NCBI RefSeq assembly: GCF_003837805.1
Contig: NZ_RQIT01000017.1
Location: 88,992 to 152,991, forward strand
Origin: Bradyrhizobium sp. RP6
GTDB lineage: Bacteria; Pseudomonadota; Alphaproteobacteria; Rhizobiales; Xanthobacteraceae
DNA: 64,000 nucleotides
Reading direction: 5' to 3'
The notes beneath the pieces were generated by a model, which made no database searches, was not told the origin of the DNA, and worked only from the letters and a program-made list of their open reading frames with translations. The translations under genes and the position numbers were made by a program. Shown here piece after piece: positions 1 to 8,565 of this stretch. How positions within the stretch are numbered: position 1 is the stretch's first letter; each line of letters starts with the position of its first letter.

Positions 1-1073
1 CCGAAATGGATGCCGATGCCGATCCGAAGCGGCCAGCTCGTCTCTGCGTTGATGCGATCCATCGCGCTCAGCATCTCGCGGCCTGCGGCAACCGCACGCT
101 GCGCAGCGTCGGAGGCCTCCAGCGGCGCACCGAACAGCGCCAGAAAGCCGTCGCCCAGAAACTTGTTCACGATGCCGCCGTGACGGTCGAGGATGTCGAC
201 CAGGACCGCAAAGGCGCCGTCGAGCCGATCGACCACTTCCTGCGGGGTGCGCGACTGCGCGCCGGCGGTGAAGCCGCGGAAATCGACGAACATCACCGCC
301 ACACGGCGGAGATCGCCGCCCGCGCCGGCTCCGGCGGCCATCAGCCGCTCCACCACCTGGGGGGAGACATGCTGTCCGAACAGGTTAGTCACGCGGTCAC
401 GCGCGGTCGCTGCCGCAATACTCGCGGCGAATTGCCGCCGCAATTGCGCGCCGACGGCACCCGCCAGCACGCCGCAGATCAGGATGACCACGCTGCGCAC
501 GGCGTGGAAGTAGATCAGGGGCTCCCCGGTCTCGCTCGTCATGTTGTAGTAGAGCGCGGCCGCCAGAAGCCCGGCGGCAGCCACGAAACCCGTGAATGAG
601 GAAAGCCAGAAATCAAGCCGCAGAGTCGAGAGGATGATGAAGATGAAGTACATGAGCGGTACTGCGAAACCGAGAGCCTGGCTCGCGCCCATGGACCGGA
701 TTTGCAGGATGAGGATGACGGTCGGCAGCGAGGTTTCGATCAGCGCGCCGATATAGCGCCTGATCACAGGCAGGTCGCGATCGAGGCGGAGGTTCTTCCT
801 GATCTGGGTGCGGACCCAGACCTCGAACAGGATGAAGCCGAGGAGAAGGCCGTAGACCTGGATGATCCCTTCCGTCCCGCGCCAGACCCGGTTCACCACA
901 GTGGGATCGAGCAAATAGATCGCAGTGAGGAACAGCATCATGACGCACCCCGTCAGGATCAGCGCTCGCACCCGCAATAGCTCGGTGCGCAGCACTTCCC
1001 GCGTCAGCTCGCGCTCGAAATCCTTCGAGAGCACGGCATGCTGCCGTGTCTTCCTGCTGGGAAACCCGGCCAT
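1..1073 (-). CDS. Membrane-anchored class III adenylate/guanylate cyclase (C-terminus outside window)
   Basis: The reading frame is open from the ATG at 1073 to the window edge (357 codons) and lacks its 3' end. Residues about 37-55, 72-88, 108-125, 135-150, 158-175 and 193-210 are hydrophobic, giving roughly six membrane segments. A class III cyclase domain starts near residue 255: VMFVDFRGFT carries the first metal Asp (D264) and NKFLGDGF carries the second (D308), with K304 where adenylyl cyclases select adenine. It should make cAMP at the inner membrane. The transition-state Asn/Arg lie beyond the window. A GGTGG ribosome site precedes the ATG. The frame was read by hand without frameshift. 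Confidence 0.88.
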   Translation of the reverse strand, partial: MAGFPSRKTRQHAVLSKDFERELTREVLRTELLRVRALILTGCVMMLFLTAIYLLDPTVVNRVWRGTEGIIQVYGLLLGFILFEVWVRTQIRKNLRLDRDLPVIRRYIGALIETSLPTVILILQIRSMGASQALGFAVPLMYFIFIILSTLRLDFWLSSFTGFVAAAGLLAAALYYNMTSETGEPLIYFHAVRSVVILICGVLAGAVGAQLRRQFAASIAAATARDRVTNLFGQHVSPQVVERLMAAGAGAGGDLRRVAVMFVDFRGFTAGAQSRTPQEVVDRLDGAFAVLVDILDRHGGIVNKFLGDGFLALFGAPLEASDAAQRAVAAGREMLSAMDRINAETSWPLRIGIGIHF

Positions 1074-1084
1074 TCCACCCCCTT

Positions 1085-1165
1085 GTCATTCCGGGGCGCG
1101 GCGCAGCCGCGAACCCGGTATCGCGAGATTCCGGGTTCGACGCTGGCGCATCGTCCCGGAATGAC
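1085..1165. repeat. Dispersed palindromic repeat, family A copy 1
   Basis: It begins GTCATTCCGGGGC and ends with the inverted complement CCGGAATGAC, with internal material including an ATTCCGGGTTCGA segment shared with other copies. It fills the gap between the cyclase and the ABC permease. Five more copies occur in this window. Confidence 0.8.
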
Positions 1166-1183
1166 GTCACAGGGCAGTCTGCC

Positions 1184-2347
1184 TCAATCCAGGGTGCGGC
1201 GAAAGCGCGTCACGGCGATTGTCATGGCGAGCAGCATCAGGGCCGCCAACGCCAGAGCATCGAAGTGAAGGTTCTGCATGGTCGCGCCCTTCAGCATGAT
1301 GGCTCGGACGATGCGCAAATAATGGGTCAGCGGCAGGCCCTCGCCGAGATATTGCGCCCATGCCGGCATGCCCGCGAACGGGAACATGAAGCCGGAGAGC
1401 AAGATGCTGGGCAGGAAGAACATCATCGACATCTGCATTGCCTGGAGCTGGTTCTGCACCAGGGTCGAGATCGTGTAGCCGATTGACAGATTGGTGGTGA
1501 TGAATAGGGTCGAGAGCAGCGCCAGCAGGACGAGGTTGCCGAGCACGGGCACGCCGAACAGGCCGACGCCGATGCTGATGATCAGGAAGGCCTGGACGAA
1601 GCCGACCAGAACGTAAGGGATGATCTTGCCGAGCATCACCTCGACCGGCTTGATCGGCATCGACAGCAGACTCTCCATTGTGCCGCGCTCGACCTCGCGC
1701 GTGACCGACAGCGCGGTGAAGATCAGCATGGTCATGGTCAGGATGGTGCCGACCAGCCCCGGCACGATGTTGAGGCTGGAGCTGGCTGCCGGATTGTAGC
1801 GCGCGTGCGCGCGGATCTCGAACGGCATCTCCGGGGGATCGCCGATGTAGAGATCGTGCTTGAGCGCGGTCTGCACGACCATGCCGAGCGAACCGATCGC
1901 CGAACTCGCCGCGACCGGGTCGGTGGCGTCGGCGGCGACCAGCAGCGCCGGCCTGTCGCCACGCCGCACCGCCCGTTCGAAGCCGCGCGGGATCTCGACG
2001 CCGAACAGCACCTTGCCGGATTTCAGCAGGTTGTCGAATTCGTCGATATCGTGCACTTCATAGAGGAAGCGGAAATAGGCGGTGTTCTCCAGCGCCTTCA
2101 GGATCGAGCGGGCGAGATCGGAATCCTCCTGGAGCAGCACGGCACTCGGCAGATGACGCGGCGTGGTGTTGATGGCATAGCCGAACAGCATCAGCTGCAT
2201 CACGGGCAACATCACGATCATCGCGAACGAGACGCGATCGCGCTTGAGCTGGATGAACTCCTTGACCAGCATCGCATAGGAGCGCCGCAGAAAGCCGAAG
2301 CGCTCGCCGACCTCGCGCCGTGGTGCAGGATGGTCGACTGCGCTCAT
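1184..2347 (-). CDS. ABC-2 type transporter permease
   Basis: Integral membrane subunit of an exporter, 387 aa, of the YbhS/YbhR/YhhJ type. It has one N-terminal membrane segment (about 38-58), a large periplasmic domain (60-205) and five further segments in the C-terminal half, including the ABC-2 signature region TREVERGTMESLLSMP, which couples to the ATPase. The start overlaps the ATPase stop by 4 bp (ATGA), so it is translationally coupled and last in the TetR-HlyD-ATPase-permease operon. Substrate is not readable from sequence; relatives export drugs or other hydrophobic compounds. Only one permease is present, so it probably acts as a homodimer. Confidence 0.9.
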   Translation of the reverse strand: MSAVDHPAPRREVGERFGFLRRSYAMLVKEFIQLKRDRVSFAMIVMLPVMQLMLFGYAINTTPRHLPSAVLLQEDSDLARSILKALENTAYFRFLYEVHDIDEFDNLLKSGKVLFGVEIPRGFERAVRRGDRPALLVAADATDPVAASSAIGSLGMVVQTALKHDLYIGDPPEMPFEIRAHARYNPAASSSLNIVPGLVGTILTMTMLIFTALSVTREVERGTMESLLSMPIKPVEVMLGKIIPYVLVGFVQAFLIISIGVGLFGVPVLGNLVLLALLSTLFITTNLSIGYTISTLVQNQLQAMQMSMMFFLPSILLSGFMFPFAGMPAWAQYLGEGLPLTHYLRIVRAIMLKGATMQNLHFDALALAALMLLAMTIAVTRFRRTLD

Positions 2348-3276
2348 TGGAAATTGTCCCTGGAGCGCCCCATCAGCTCGATGAACACGTCTTCGAGCGA
2401 CGGTTGCGACTTCTGCCAGCTAACTCCGCCCTTCTCGCGCCAGGGCGCGATGCTGTCTTCGAGCGCCGCGACATCGCGGCCGGAAACATGCAGTGAGGTG
2501 CCGAACGGCGCCACCATGTCGATCCCGGGCTTACCCGAGAGCGCGGCCCCAAGCTCGTTCAGTCCCTCGCCGGTGACGGTGTAGGTCGTCAGCGCCGATT
2601 TCGCGATCACCTCCTCCACCGTGCCGTGCGCCAACAGATAGCCGTAGGCGATGTAGGCGATCTCGTGGCACCGCTCGGCCTCGTCCATGTAATGGGTCGA
2701 GACCAGCACCGTGAGGCCTTCGGCGGCGAGCGCGTGGATCTCGTTCCAGAAATCGCGCCGCGCCTTGGGATCCACGCCGGCGGTCGGCTCGTCCAGCAGC
2801 AACAATTGTGGATTGGGCAGCGTGCAGGCCCCCAGCGCCAGCCGCTGCTTCCAGCCGCCGGAGAGCTCTCCCGCAAGCTGCTCCTCGCGCCCCGAGAGCC
2901 CGAGCCGCCTGATCATGTCGCGCGCGGCGCCGCGCGCGTCGGTGACGCCATAGAGCCGCGCGACGAATTCGAGGTTCTCCCGCACCGAGAGGTCCTGGTA
3001 CAGGCTGAAGCGCTGGGTCATGTAGCCGACCCGGCGCTTGATCTTCTCGGCATCGCGACGGATGTCGTAGCCGAGGCAGGTGCCCTCGCCGCTATCAGGC
3101 GTGAGCAGCCCGCAGAGGATGCGGATGGTCGTGGTCTTGCCCGAGCCATTGGGTCCGAGGAAGCCGTAGATCGAGCCGCGCTTCACCTGCATCGACAGAT
3201 CGTGGACGACCTCGCGTCCGCCGAACGACTTGGTCAGGCCCTTGACGTCGATTGCGATGCCGTTGCCGCTGTTCAT
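2344..3276 (-). CDS. ABC transporter ATP-binding protein (exporter type)
   Basis: Cytoplasmic ATPase, 310 aa, with one nucleotide-binding domain. Walker A is GPNGSGKT at 41-48, the Q-loop is near Q88, the signature LSGGW is at 138-142, Walker B is LLLLDEP near 158-164 and the switch His lies in VSTHYMDEAERC. The C-terminal 80 residues form the extra domain common in the CcmA/DrrA-like group. YbhF of E. coli has two such domains in one chain; this one has a single domain and would dimerise. It overlaps the HlyD-type gene by 4 bp upstream and the permease by 4 bp downstream. Confidence 0.93.
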   Translation of the reverse strand: MNSGNGIAIDVKGLTKSFGGREVVHDLSMQVKRGSIYGFLGPNGSGKTTTIRILCGLLTPDSGEGTCLGYDIRRDAEKIKRRVGYMTQRFSLYQDLSVRENLEFVARLYGVTDARGAARDMIRRLGLSGREEQLAGELSGGWKQRLALGACTLPNPQLLLLDEPTAGVDPKARRDFWNEIHALAAEGLTVLVSTHYMDEAERCHEIAYIAYGYLLAHGTVEEVIAKSALTTYTVTGEGLNELGAALSGKPGIDMVAPFGTSLHVSGRDVAALEDSIAPWREKGGVSWQKSQPSLEDVFIELMGRSRDNFQ

Positions 3277-4061
3277 CGCTTGTCCGCCACGGGTGTCTTC
3301 GGGTTGAGATACACGTCGATCGGCTGCCCCACACGCAAGGCATCGGGACGAGAGGGCCGCGCCTGGATCAGATAGACCAGCTTGTTGCGCTCATCGAGGC
3401 TGTAGATGACGGGCGGGGTGTATTCGGCCGAGGTCGCGATGAAGTAGATCTTTGCGGTGAGGTCGGCCGCGCAATTGTCGCACGAGATGCGCACCGTGTC
3501 GCCGATCGCGAGCTTCGGCAATTCGGTCTCCGGCACGAAGAAACGCAGCTTCATGTTGCCGGGCGGCATGATCGACAGCACCGGACGCTGCGCCGCCACC
3601 ATCTCGCCCTCGCGAAAATAGATCTGCTGGATCGTGCCGGCGACGGGCGCGAAGCCCTTTCGCCGCGCCATCCGCGTCTCCGACGTCGCCACCCGCGCTT
3701 CCGCGACACGCAAGGCCGACACGGCGGCATCGAGATTGGCCTGGGTGCCCGAGCCGGTCTTGCTCAGCGAGGCCGCCCGGTCATAGGTCTGCTGCGCGTT
3801 CGCCAGTGTCGCCTTGTTCTGATTGAGATCGGCGCGCTGGAGGTCGTCGTCGACGGAATAGAGGTCATCACCGACCTTGACCTCGTCGCCTTCGCGGACG
3901 TTGAGCTTGGTGACCCGCCCCGCTTCGTCCGGGCTGACGAAGATCATGTCGGCCTCGACCCAGCCCTGGAAGCCCGGATCGCGCTTCTCCGTGCATCCGG
4001 CAAGCCCGGTTGCGAGGGCGATCGTCAATGCAAGACTGAAAATTGCCTGTGACGACATCAT
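3273..4061 (-). CDS. HlyD-family membrane-fusion lipoprotein
   Basis: Periplasmic adaptor of the ABC exporter, 262 aa. A signal peptide ends in the lipobox LAGC with the lipidated Cys at residue 23. A biotinyl-lipoyl-like half motif (EADMIFVSPDEAGRVTKLNV) is followed by a short coiled-coil hairpin (about 75-125) and a beta-barrel. The family links inner-membrane exporters to an outer-membrane channel; none is encoded here, so an unlinked TolC-type protein is presumably used. It overlaps both neighbours by 4 bp. The first two codons are both Met, and 4061 or 4058 could be the start. Confidence 0.88.
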   Translation of the reverse strand: MMSSQAIFSLALTIALATGLAGCTEKRDPGFQGWVEADMIFVSPDEAGRVTKLNVREGDEVKVGDDLYSVDDDLQRADLNQNKATLANAQQTYDRAASLSKTGSGTQANLDAAVSALRVAEARVATSETRMARRKGFAPVAGTIQQIYFREGEMVAAQRPVLSIMPPGNMKLRFFVPETELPKLAIGDTVRISCDNCAADLTAKIYFIATSAEYTPPVIYSLDERNKLVYLIQARPSRPDALRVGQPIDVYLNPKTPVADKR

Positions 4062-4750
4062 GTCGTCCTCCGTTCGCCAAAAATCAAATCGAGATGGACG
4101 CGCAGCATCTCTTGCGCATCGAGCGGCGCATGCCGCGCAAACAGGCTCTGCCAGATCACCGCAATCATCGCGGGCGCGACCAGGATCTGCGGATAGCGAG
4201 CGAGATCCTTTTCGCGGATCTCGCCACGGGCGATGCCGAGCTCGATCAGCGCGCGCATGGCAGCAATCCCGCGAGAGACCACCTCGCGGTAGTAGAAGTC
4301 GGCGACGGAAGGAAAGCGCGGCCCCTCCGCCACGATCAGACGCACCAGATCGCCGCGCCTCGTACCGATCACCTCCTTCAGGAAGGAGCTCGCGAAAGCC
4401 TCGATCAGGTCGCGCACCGAGCCCGCCGGCGGCGGCAGCGCAGTCAGCCGCGCCACGACAGGCACGATGACGATGCGCACCAGCTCCTCGAACATCGATT
4501 CCTTGTCCTTGAAGTGCAGGTAGATCGTGCCCTTGGCGACGCCCGCGCGCTTGGCAATGTCATCGAGCCGCGTCGCCGCAAACCCGCGCGCGATGAATTC
4601 GTCCATCGCCGCTTCCACAATCGCCGCACGCCGCTCCGCCGCGCGTGTAGCGCGGCTCGAGGCGGGCGCCTCCTCCTTGCTGCGAGCAGGGTCCTTCGCG
4701 CCGGCGCGAATGGCTGATGGCAGGGCGGCTTTGGTCGGCTTTCTAGTCAT
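4058..4750 (-). CDS. TetR-family repressor of the ABC exporter operon
   Basis: 230 aa, with an unusual basic and alanine-rich N-terminal extension of about 36 residues before the helix-turn-helix (RLDDIAKRAGVAKGTIYLHF). The C-terminal part is a typical ligand-binding domain of the TetR_C/AcrR type. It is first gene of the operon and overlaps the adaptor gene by 4 bp. A perfect 22-bp palindrome just upstream sits between promoter elements, so autorepression together with repression of the exporter is the expected circuit. The inducer is unknown. Organisation matches the E. coli cecR-ybhGFSR logic. Confidence 0.92.
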   Translation of the reverse strand: MTRKPTKAALPSAIRAGAKDPARSKEEAPASSRATRAAERRAAIVEAAMDEFIARGFAATRLDDIAKRAGVAKGTIYLHFKDKESMFEELVRIVIVPVVARLTALPPPAGSVRDLIEAFASSFLKEVIGTRRGDLVRLIVAEGPRFPSVADFYYREVVSRGIAAMRALIELGIARGEIREKDLARYPQILVAPAMIAVIWQSLFARHAPLDAQEMLRVHLDLIFGERRTT

Positions 4751-4755
4751 TTGAA

Positions 4756-4790
4756 ATCTATGACTGACTAGTCAGTCATAGTCAAGTCAA
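4756..4790 (-). promoter_or_regulatory. Promoter and TetR operator of the efflux operon
   Basis: On the minus strand a TTGACT -35 (4785-4780) is separated by 18 bp from an ATAGAT -10 (4761-4756). The spacer is almost wholly a perfect 22-bp palindrome at 4759-4780 with half site TATGACTGACT. A dimeric TetR bound there would block RNA polymerase. Palindrome seen directly; function inferred. Confidence 0.72.
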
Positions 4791-4815
4791 TGACATAGCC
4801 TTCTCCTCGAGACGA

Positions 4816-4851
4816 ATTAGCATTGACTAATACATTAGCTGACGCTAATCG
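4816..4851 (+). promoter_or_regulatory. Tandem ArsR operators overlapping the promoter
   Basis: Two identical inverted repeats ATTAG-N6-CTAAT lie at 4816-4831 and 4834-4849, 18 bp apart. They overlap a TTGACT -35 (4823-4828) and a possible TAATCG -10 (4846-4851) with 17 bp spacing. The arrangement suggests autorepression by the ArsR protein encoded directly downstream. Confidence 0.6.
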
Positions 4852-4857
4852 AATTGT

Positions 4858-5193
4858 ATGATTGAAGCCCCCCAAAACCCCGTCACCACCGTGATGCGCG
4901 CCCTTGCCGACCCGACACGGCGCGCCGTGTTCGAGCGCGTGTTCGAAAGCAAGGAGATTAGCGTCGCCGAGCTGACGCGCGGCAGTGGGGTCACTCAGGG
5001 CGCGATTTCGCAACACCTGAAGTCCCTCAAGCAGGCCGGCCTCGTCGCCGAGCGCGCAGAGGGCCGCAACGTCTATTACCGCGCCGCACCGCAAGGACTC
5101 GAGCCGCTGGTGACCTGGATGGATCATTACGGCGTCTTCTGGCGCGAGCGCTTCCAGAACCTGCGTGACCTCTTGAAGGAGATCGATCCGTGA
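4858..5193 (+). CDS. ArsR-family transcriptional regulator
   Basis: 111-aa winged helix protein with helix-turn-helix LTRGSGVTQGAISQHLKSLK and wing AERAEGRNVYYRAA. No metal-binding CxC motif is present, so it belongs to the non-metal group that accompanies AHSA1-type proteins. No Shine-Dalgarno sequence precedes the ATG, and the inferred -10 places transcription start at or near the ATG, suggesting a leaderless mRNA. The stop overlaps the next start by 4 bp. Likely autoregulated by the two repeats just upstream. Confidence 0.9.
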   Translation: MIEAPQNPVTTVMRALADPTRRAVFERVFESKEISVAELTRGSGVTQGAISQHLKSLKQAGLVAERAEGRNVYYRAAPQGLEPLVTWMDHYGVFWRERFQNLRDLLKEIDP

Positions 5194-5651
5194 GTGCTGC
5201 CGCGTCGAAAGCCGAAACAAGAGACATCGTCATCGACGAGGTCTTCCCTCACACGCCCGAGACCATCTGGAAGGCGCTGACCAGCGCCCAGTTGATCGCG
5301 CGCTGGCTGATGCAGCCGACCGGCTTCGAGGCCGTCGAAGGCAAGAGCTTCACGTTCCAGACCACCCCGGGCGGTAACTGGGACGGCGTGATCCATTGCC
5401 GGGTTCTGGAGGTCGTCCCGAACCGCCGCCTCGTCTACGCCTGGAAGGGCGGCGATGAGCGCAACGCCGGCTATGGTGCACCGCTCGACACCGTCGTGAC
5501 GTGGTCCCTCACCCCGGTCGAAGCCGGCACGCGGATCCGCCTGATCCATGCGGGCTTCGTCCTGCCGAAGAACGAGTCGGCCTACACGGTCATGAGCGGC
5601 GGCTGGAAGAAGGTCGTCCGCAAGCTCGACGAGATCAGCGGCGAAGAGTGA
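5190..5651 (+). CDS. SRPBCC/AHSA1-family protein
   Basis: 153 aa with the START-like fold of the Aha1 activator C-terminal domain: an N-terminal strand rich in IVIDEVFPHTPETIWKAL, the family PTGFEAVEGKSF region and C-terminal GGWKKVVRKLDEI helix. Starts with GTG overlapping the ArsR stop, a coupling repeated in many genomes where the pair forms one regulatory unit. Probably binds a small hydrophobic ligand; no catalytic residue can be named. Confidence 0.85.
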   Translation: MSAAASKAETRDIVIDEVFPHTPETIWKALTSAQLIARWLMQPTGFEAVEGKSFTFQTTPGGNWDGVIHCRVLEVVPNRRLVYAWKGGDERNAGYGAPLDTVVTWSLTPVEAGTRIRLIHAGFVLPKNESAYTVMSGGWKKVVRKLDEISGEE

Positions 5652-5663
5652 GGAGATATCACG

Positions 5664-6071
5664 ATGGAAAAACCCTATACCGGCGGCTGCGACTGCGGCG
5701 CGATCCGCTATTCGATCTCCGGCGAGCCCCTGTTCAGCAATCATTGCCAGTGCCGGGACTGCCAGCGGGAAAGCGGCAGCGGCCACGGCTCCTACGCGAC
5801 ATTCGCGCGCGCCGGCGTCACCCTGACCGGCGAAGCGAAGCATTGGGACATGGTCGCCGACAGCGGCAACGTGAAGACGCGCGGCTTCTGCACACAATGC
5901 GGCGTGCCTGTTTACATGACCTTCGCAGCACAGCCCGACGTCTTCACGATCCGGGCGGCAAGCCTCGACGATCCCGCCCGCTACAGGCCGCAGGCGGTCA
6001 CTTTCGCCGCGCGCGGTTACAACTGGGATCATCTTGACCTGACGAGATTTGCAGGCATGCCGCCCGCGTAG
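5664..6071 (+). CDS. GFA-family (CENP-V/glutathione-dependent formaldehyde-activating enzyme-like) protein
   Basis: 135-aa zinc protein. Zinc-binding cysteines are C9 and C11 (CDC), C28, C30 and C33 (CQCRDC) and C76/C79 (CTQC), the full set of the family. The family name derives from an enzyme that couples formaldehyde to glutathione; most members have no proven activity. It follows the AHSA1 gene by 12 bp with a GAGGAGA-like ribosome site and is probably in the same operon. Confidence 0.87.
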   Translation: MEKPYTGGCDCGAIRYSISGEPLFSNHCQCRDCQRESGSGHGSYATFARAGVTLTGEAKHWDMVADSGNVKTRGFCTQCGVPVYMTFAAQPDVFTIRAASLDDPARYRPQAVTFAARGYNWDHLDLTRFAGMPPA

Positions 6072-6103
6072 CGCACGGCGCGCTGGAGGTGGTGCTCGGT
6101 CGC

Positions 6104-7384
6104 TCAGATGCATGGCCGGATGTAGGGTCGGTTGATCTCCCACAACTCCTCGAGCAGGCCGCGCGCGGCCTGCTCGGAATGGATCACAGGATCGAGCAGC
6201 AGCGCTTGCAGCGCCATTTCCTTCGAGGCATGCATCGCCGCCTCCACCGCCATCTGCTGAACCTGAACCTGGATCGTCATCAGCTTGGCCACGCCATCGG
6301 GCAGCGGCCCGAGCGAGACAGGATGGATGCCGGCGGCATCTACCACCACCGGCACCTCGACCGCGGCATCGGCCGGCAGGTTCGGGATCACCTGTCGATT
6401 GTGGACGACGGCGGATTCGACGAGTTGCTTGCGGTTATGAACGCTGGCCGCGATGATGCTGATCGCGCGTTCCCCCGACGGCACCGACCACCAGTCCGGC
6501 ACATCGGCACGACCGGCGAGCACGTCATCGATCAGCCGCGTCAGTTTCGCGCGTTCGGTCTCGTCCCAGTCATAATTGTAGCCGCCTTCGCCAGCCTCCC
6601 AGCCGAACGAGAGATACTCGCCAACGTGACCGTCGCCGCAGCCGAGCCAGTAGCCGAAGGCATGCAACAATCTGCGCGTCAGGGGTGAGAAGGTGGGATC
6701 GAAATCCCGCTCCTTCTCACGCAACAGCGGATAGAGGTCCTCGCCCGTCTCGCGATCCCGGATTTCGGTCAGGCATTGGAAGTGATTGAGGCCTGCAGCC
6801 CACACATCCACCCGGCTTTCCGGCATCCCCAGGATTCGGGCGACATCGCCCCGCGCAAGGAATATTCCGTGGCAAAGGCCGACGCTGCGAATCCTGCTGT
6901 ACCGCCCGAGCGCCAGGATGATGCGGCTTTCCGGATTGGAGAAGTTGATGAAGGTCGCGCGCGGGCAGCGGAGCTCCATCTCATGCACGAAGTCGAAGAC
7001 CACCGGCAAGGTGCGCAGCGTGAAGAACAAGCCGCCGGGTCCGCCGTTCTCACCCAGCGTATGATGGATGCCAAACTTACGCGGAATCTCGAAATCGAGC
7101 CGCCACAGCCGATTGCGATCGATCGCAGTGGAATGCACGACGAACTCTGCCCCGTCGAGCGCCGCGCGCCAATCCGTCGTGGCCTCGATGGCATAACCGG
7201 TGCCGGATCTCTCGTTGAGCAATTTCGCGAGCCGTCTCGACCGGCCGAGCCGGTCGACGTCTCGTCCGACCAGGACCAATGTTGAACCGGCGAGATCGCG
7301 GGTCGAGAACAGGTCCCGGAACATGCTCATCCCAAAGGATGCGCTGCTGGCGCCGAGAAAGACGATCTTCGTTGGCCGGGCCAT
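6104..7384 (-). CDS. Glycoside hydrolase family 4 protein (alpha-glucosidase/galactosidase type)
   Basis: 426 aa. The N-terminus has the NAD-binding GH4 fingerprint KIVFLGASSASFG, followed by GENGGPGGLFFTLRTLP, NFSNPESR, GLCHGIF and GLNHF. GH4 enzymes oxidise the sugar with NAD+ and use a divalent metal held by a Cys and a His; the Cys/His of LCHG and the His of LNHF are candidates. Cytoplasmic, no signal peptide. It stands without a sugar transporter, so its substrate is open. It runs towards the GFA gene; the next gene on the strand, the alcohol dehydrogenase, is 19 bp upstream. Confidence 0.85.
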   Translation of the reverse strand: MARPTKIVFLGASSASFGMSMFRDLFSTRDLAGSTLVLVGRDVDRLGRSRRLAKLLNERSGTGYAIEATTDWRAALDGAEFVVHSTAIDRNRLWRLDFEIPRKFGIHHTLGENGGPGGLFFTLRTLPVVFDFVHEMELRCPRATFINFSNPESRIILALGRYSRIRSVGLCHGIFLARGDVARILGMPESRVDVWAAGLNHFQCLTEIRDRETGEDLYPLLREKERDFDPTFSPLTRRLLHAFGYWLGCGDGHVGEYLSFGWEAGEGGYNYDWDETERAKLTRLIDDVLAGRADVPDWWSVPSGERAISIIAASVHNRKQLVESAVVHNRQVIPNLPADAAVEVPVVVDAAGIHPVSLGPLPDGVAKLMTIQVQVQQMAVEAAMHASKEMALQALLLDPVIHSEQAARGLLEELWEINRPYIRPCI

Positions 7385-7403
7385 GCCCTGCTCCTTGCAG
7401 AGG

Positions 7404-8429
7404 CTAGCTGAAGTCGAGCACCATGCGGCCTTCGATCTTGCCGGCCCTCATCCGGTCGAAGACGTGGTTGATCTCCTCGAGCGGCACCTTGGCCACCTCG
7501 GCCTTCACCTTCCCGTCGGCGGCAAACGCGATGGCCTCGTCGAGGTCGCGCCTTGTGCCGACGATGGAGCCGCGCACCGTGATGCGCTTGAGCACGACGT
7601 CGAAGATCGGCGTCGGGAATTCACCCGGCGGCAGCCCGACGAGGCTGACGGTGCCCTTGCGGCGCACCATCTTCAGCGCCTGCGCGAACGCGGCCGTCGA
7701 GACAGCGGTCACCAGCACGCCGTGGGCTCCGCCCCCGGTCGCCGCCAGCACCTTGTCCACAGCGCCGGCTGCGAGCGCATCGACCGCGAGATCGGCGCCG
7801 GCCTCACGTGCAAGCGCGAGCTTGTCCTCGGCAATGTCGACCGCGGCCACCTTGAGCCCCATCGCCTTGGCATACTGGATCGCGACATGGCCGAGCCCGC
7901 CGACGCCTGAGATCACCACCCACTCACCGGGCTTGGCCTCGGTCTCCTTCAATCCCTTGTAGGTGGTGACGCCGGCGCACAGGATCGGCGCGATGGCAGC
8001 AAAGTCCACCGTCGCCGGCAGCTTCGCGGTGAAGGCGGCCGAGGCGATGACATATTCGGCAAAGCCGCCGTTCACGCTGTAGCCGGTATTGTGCTGGTGC
8101 TCGCACAATGTTTCCCAGCCGGTCTCGCAATATTCGCAAGCCATGCAGGCGTCATGCAGCCAGGCGACGCCGACGGCGTCGCCGACCTTGAGATTCTTCA
8201 CGCCGGGCCCGAGCGCGGCGACGATGCCGGCGGCCTCGTGGCCGGGGATGAAGGGCGGCACCGGCTTTACCGGCCAGTCGCCGGAGGCGGCGTGCAGATC
8301 GGTATGGCAGACGCCGCAGGCCTTGACCTTGACCAGGACCTCGCCGGGACCGGGCTGCGGCACCGGCACCTCCTCGATCACCAGCGGCTTGCCGAATTGC
8401 TTGACGATTGCGGCTTTCATGGTCGGCAT
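7404..8429 (-). CDS. adhP: Zinc-dependent alcohol dehydrogenase (AdhP type)
   Basis: 341 aa from the ATG at 8429, chosen because AAGGAG lies 7 nt upstream; the open frame continues to 8507 without support. Catalytic zinc residues are C41 (CGVCHTD) and H64 (PGHEAAG) with a later Cys; the structural zinc site is C95, C98, C101 and C109. The Rossmann motif is GVGGLGHVA. The enzyme interconverts primary alcohols and aldehydes with NAD+. The neighbouring GH4 enzyme also uses NAD+ but no shared pathway is evident. Confidence 0.92.
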   Translation of the reverse strand: MPTMKAAIVKQFGKPLVIEEVPVPQPGPGEVLVKVKACGVCHTDLHAASGDWPVKPVPPFIPGHEAAGIVAALGPGVKNLKVGDAVGVAWLHDACMACEYCETGWETLCEHQHNTGYSVNGGFAEYVIASAAFTAKLPATVDFAAIAPILCAGVTTYKGLKETEAKPGEWVVISGVGGLGHVAIQYAKAMGLKVAAVDIAEDKLALAREAGADLAVDALAAGAVDKVLAATGGGAHGVLVTAVSTAAFAQALKMVRRKGTVSLVGLPPGEFPTPIFDVVLKRITVRGSIVGTRRDLDEAIAFAADGKVKAEVAKVPLEEINHVFDRMRAGKIEGRMVLDFS

Positions 8430-8565
8430 ATCTCTGCTCCTTCGCATTGCGAATGGCAGAGTAGCGGCCGCGCGCAGCTGGCACTTGATCCGGGTCAAAC
8501 CGCCCAATCGTTGCGCAGCGTGCCGCCGTCATGACAGCGCGGTGAAAGGACTTCGCAGGTGGACA

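Noticed and set aside
1085..1165. Repeats as insertion-sequence ends
   Set aside because: No transposase gene and no direct target duplications seen.
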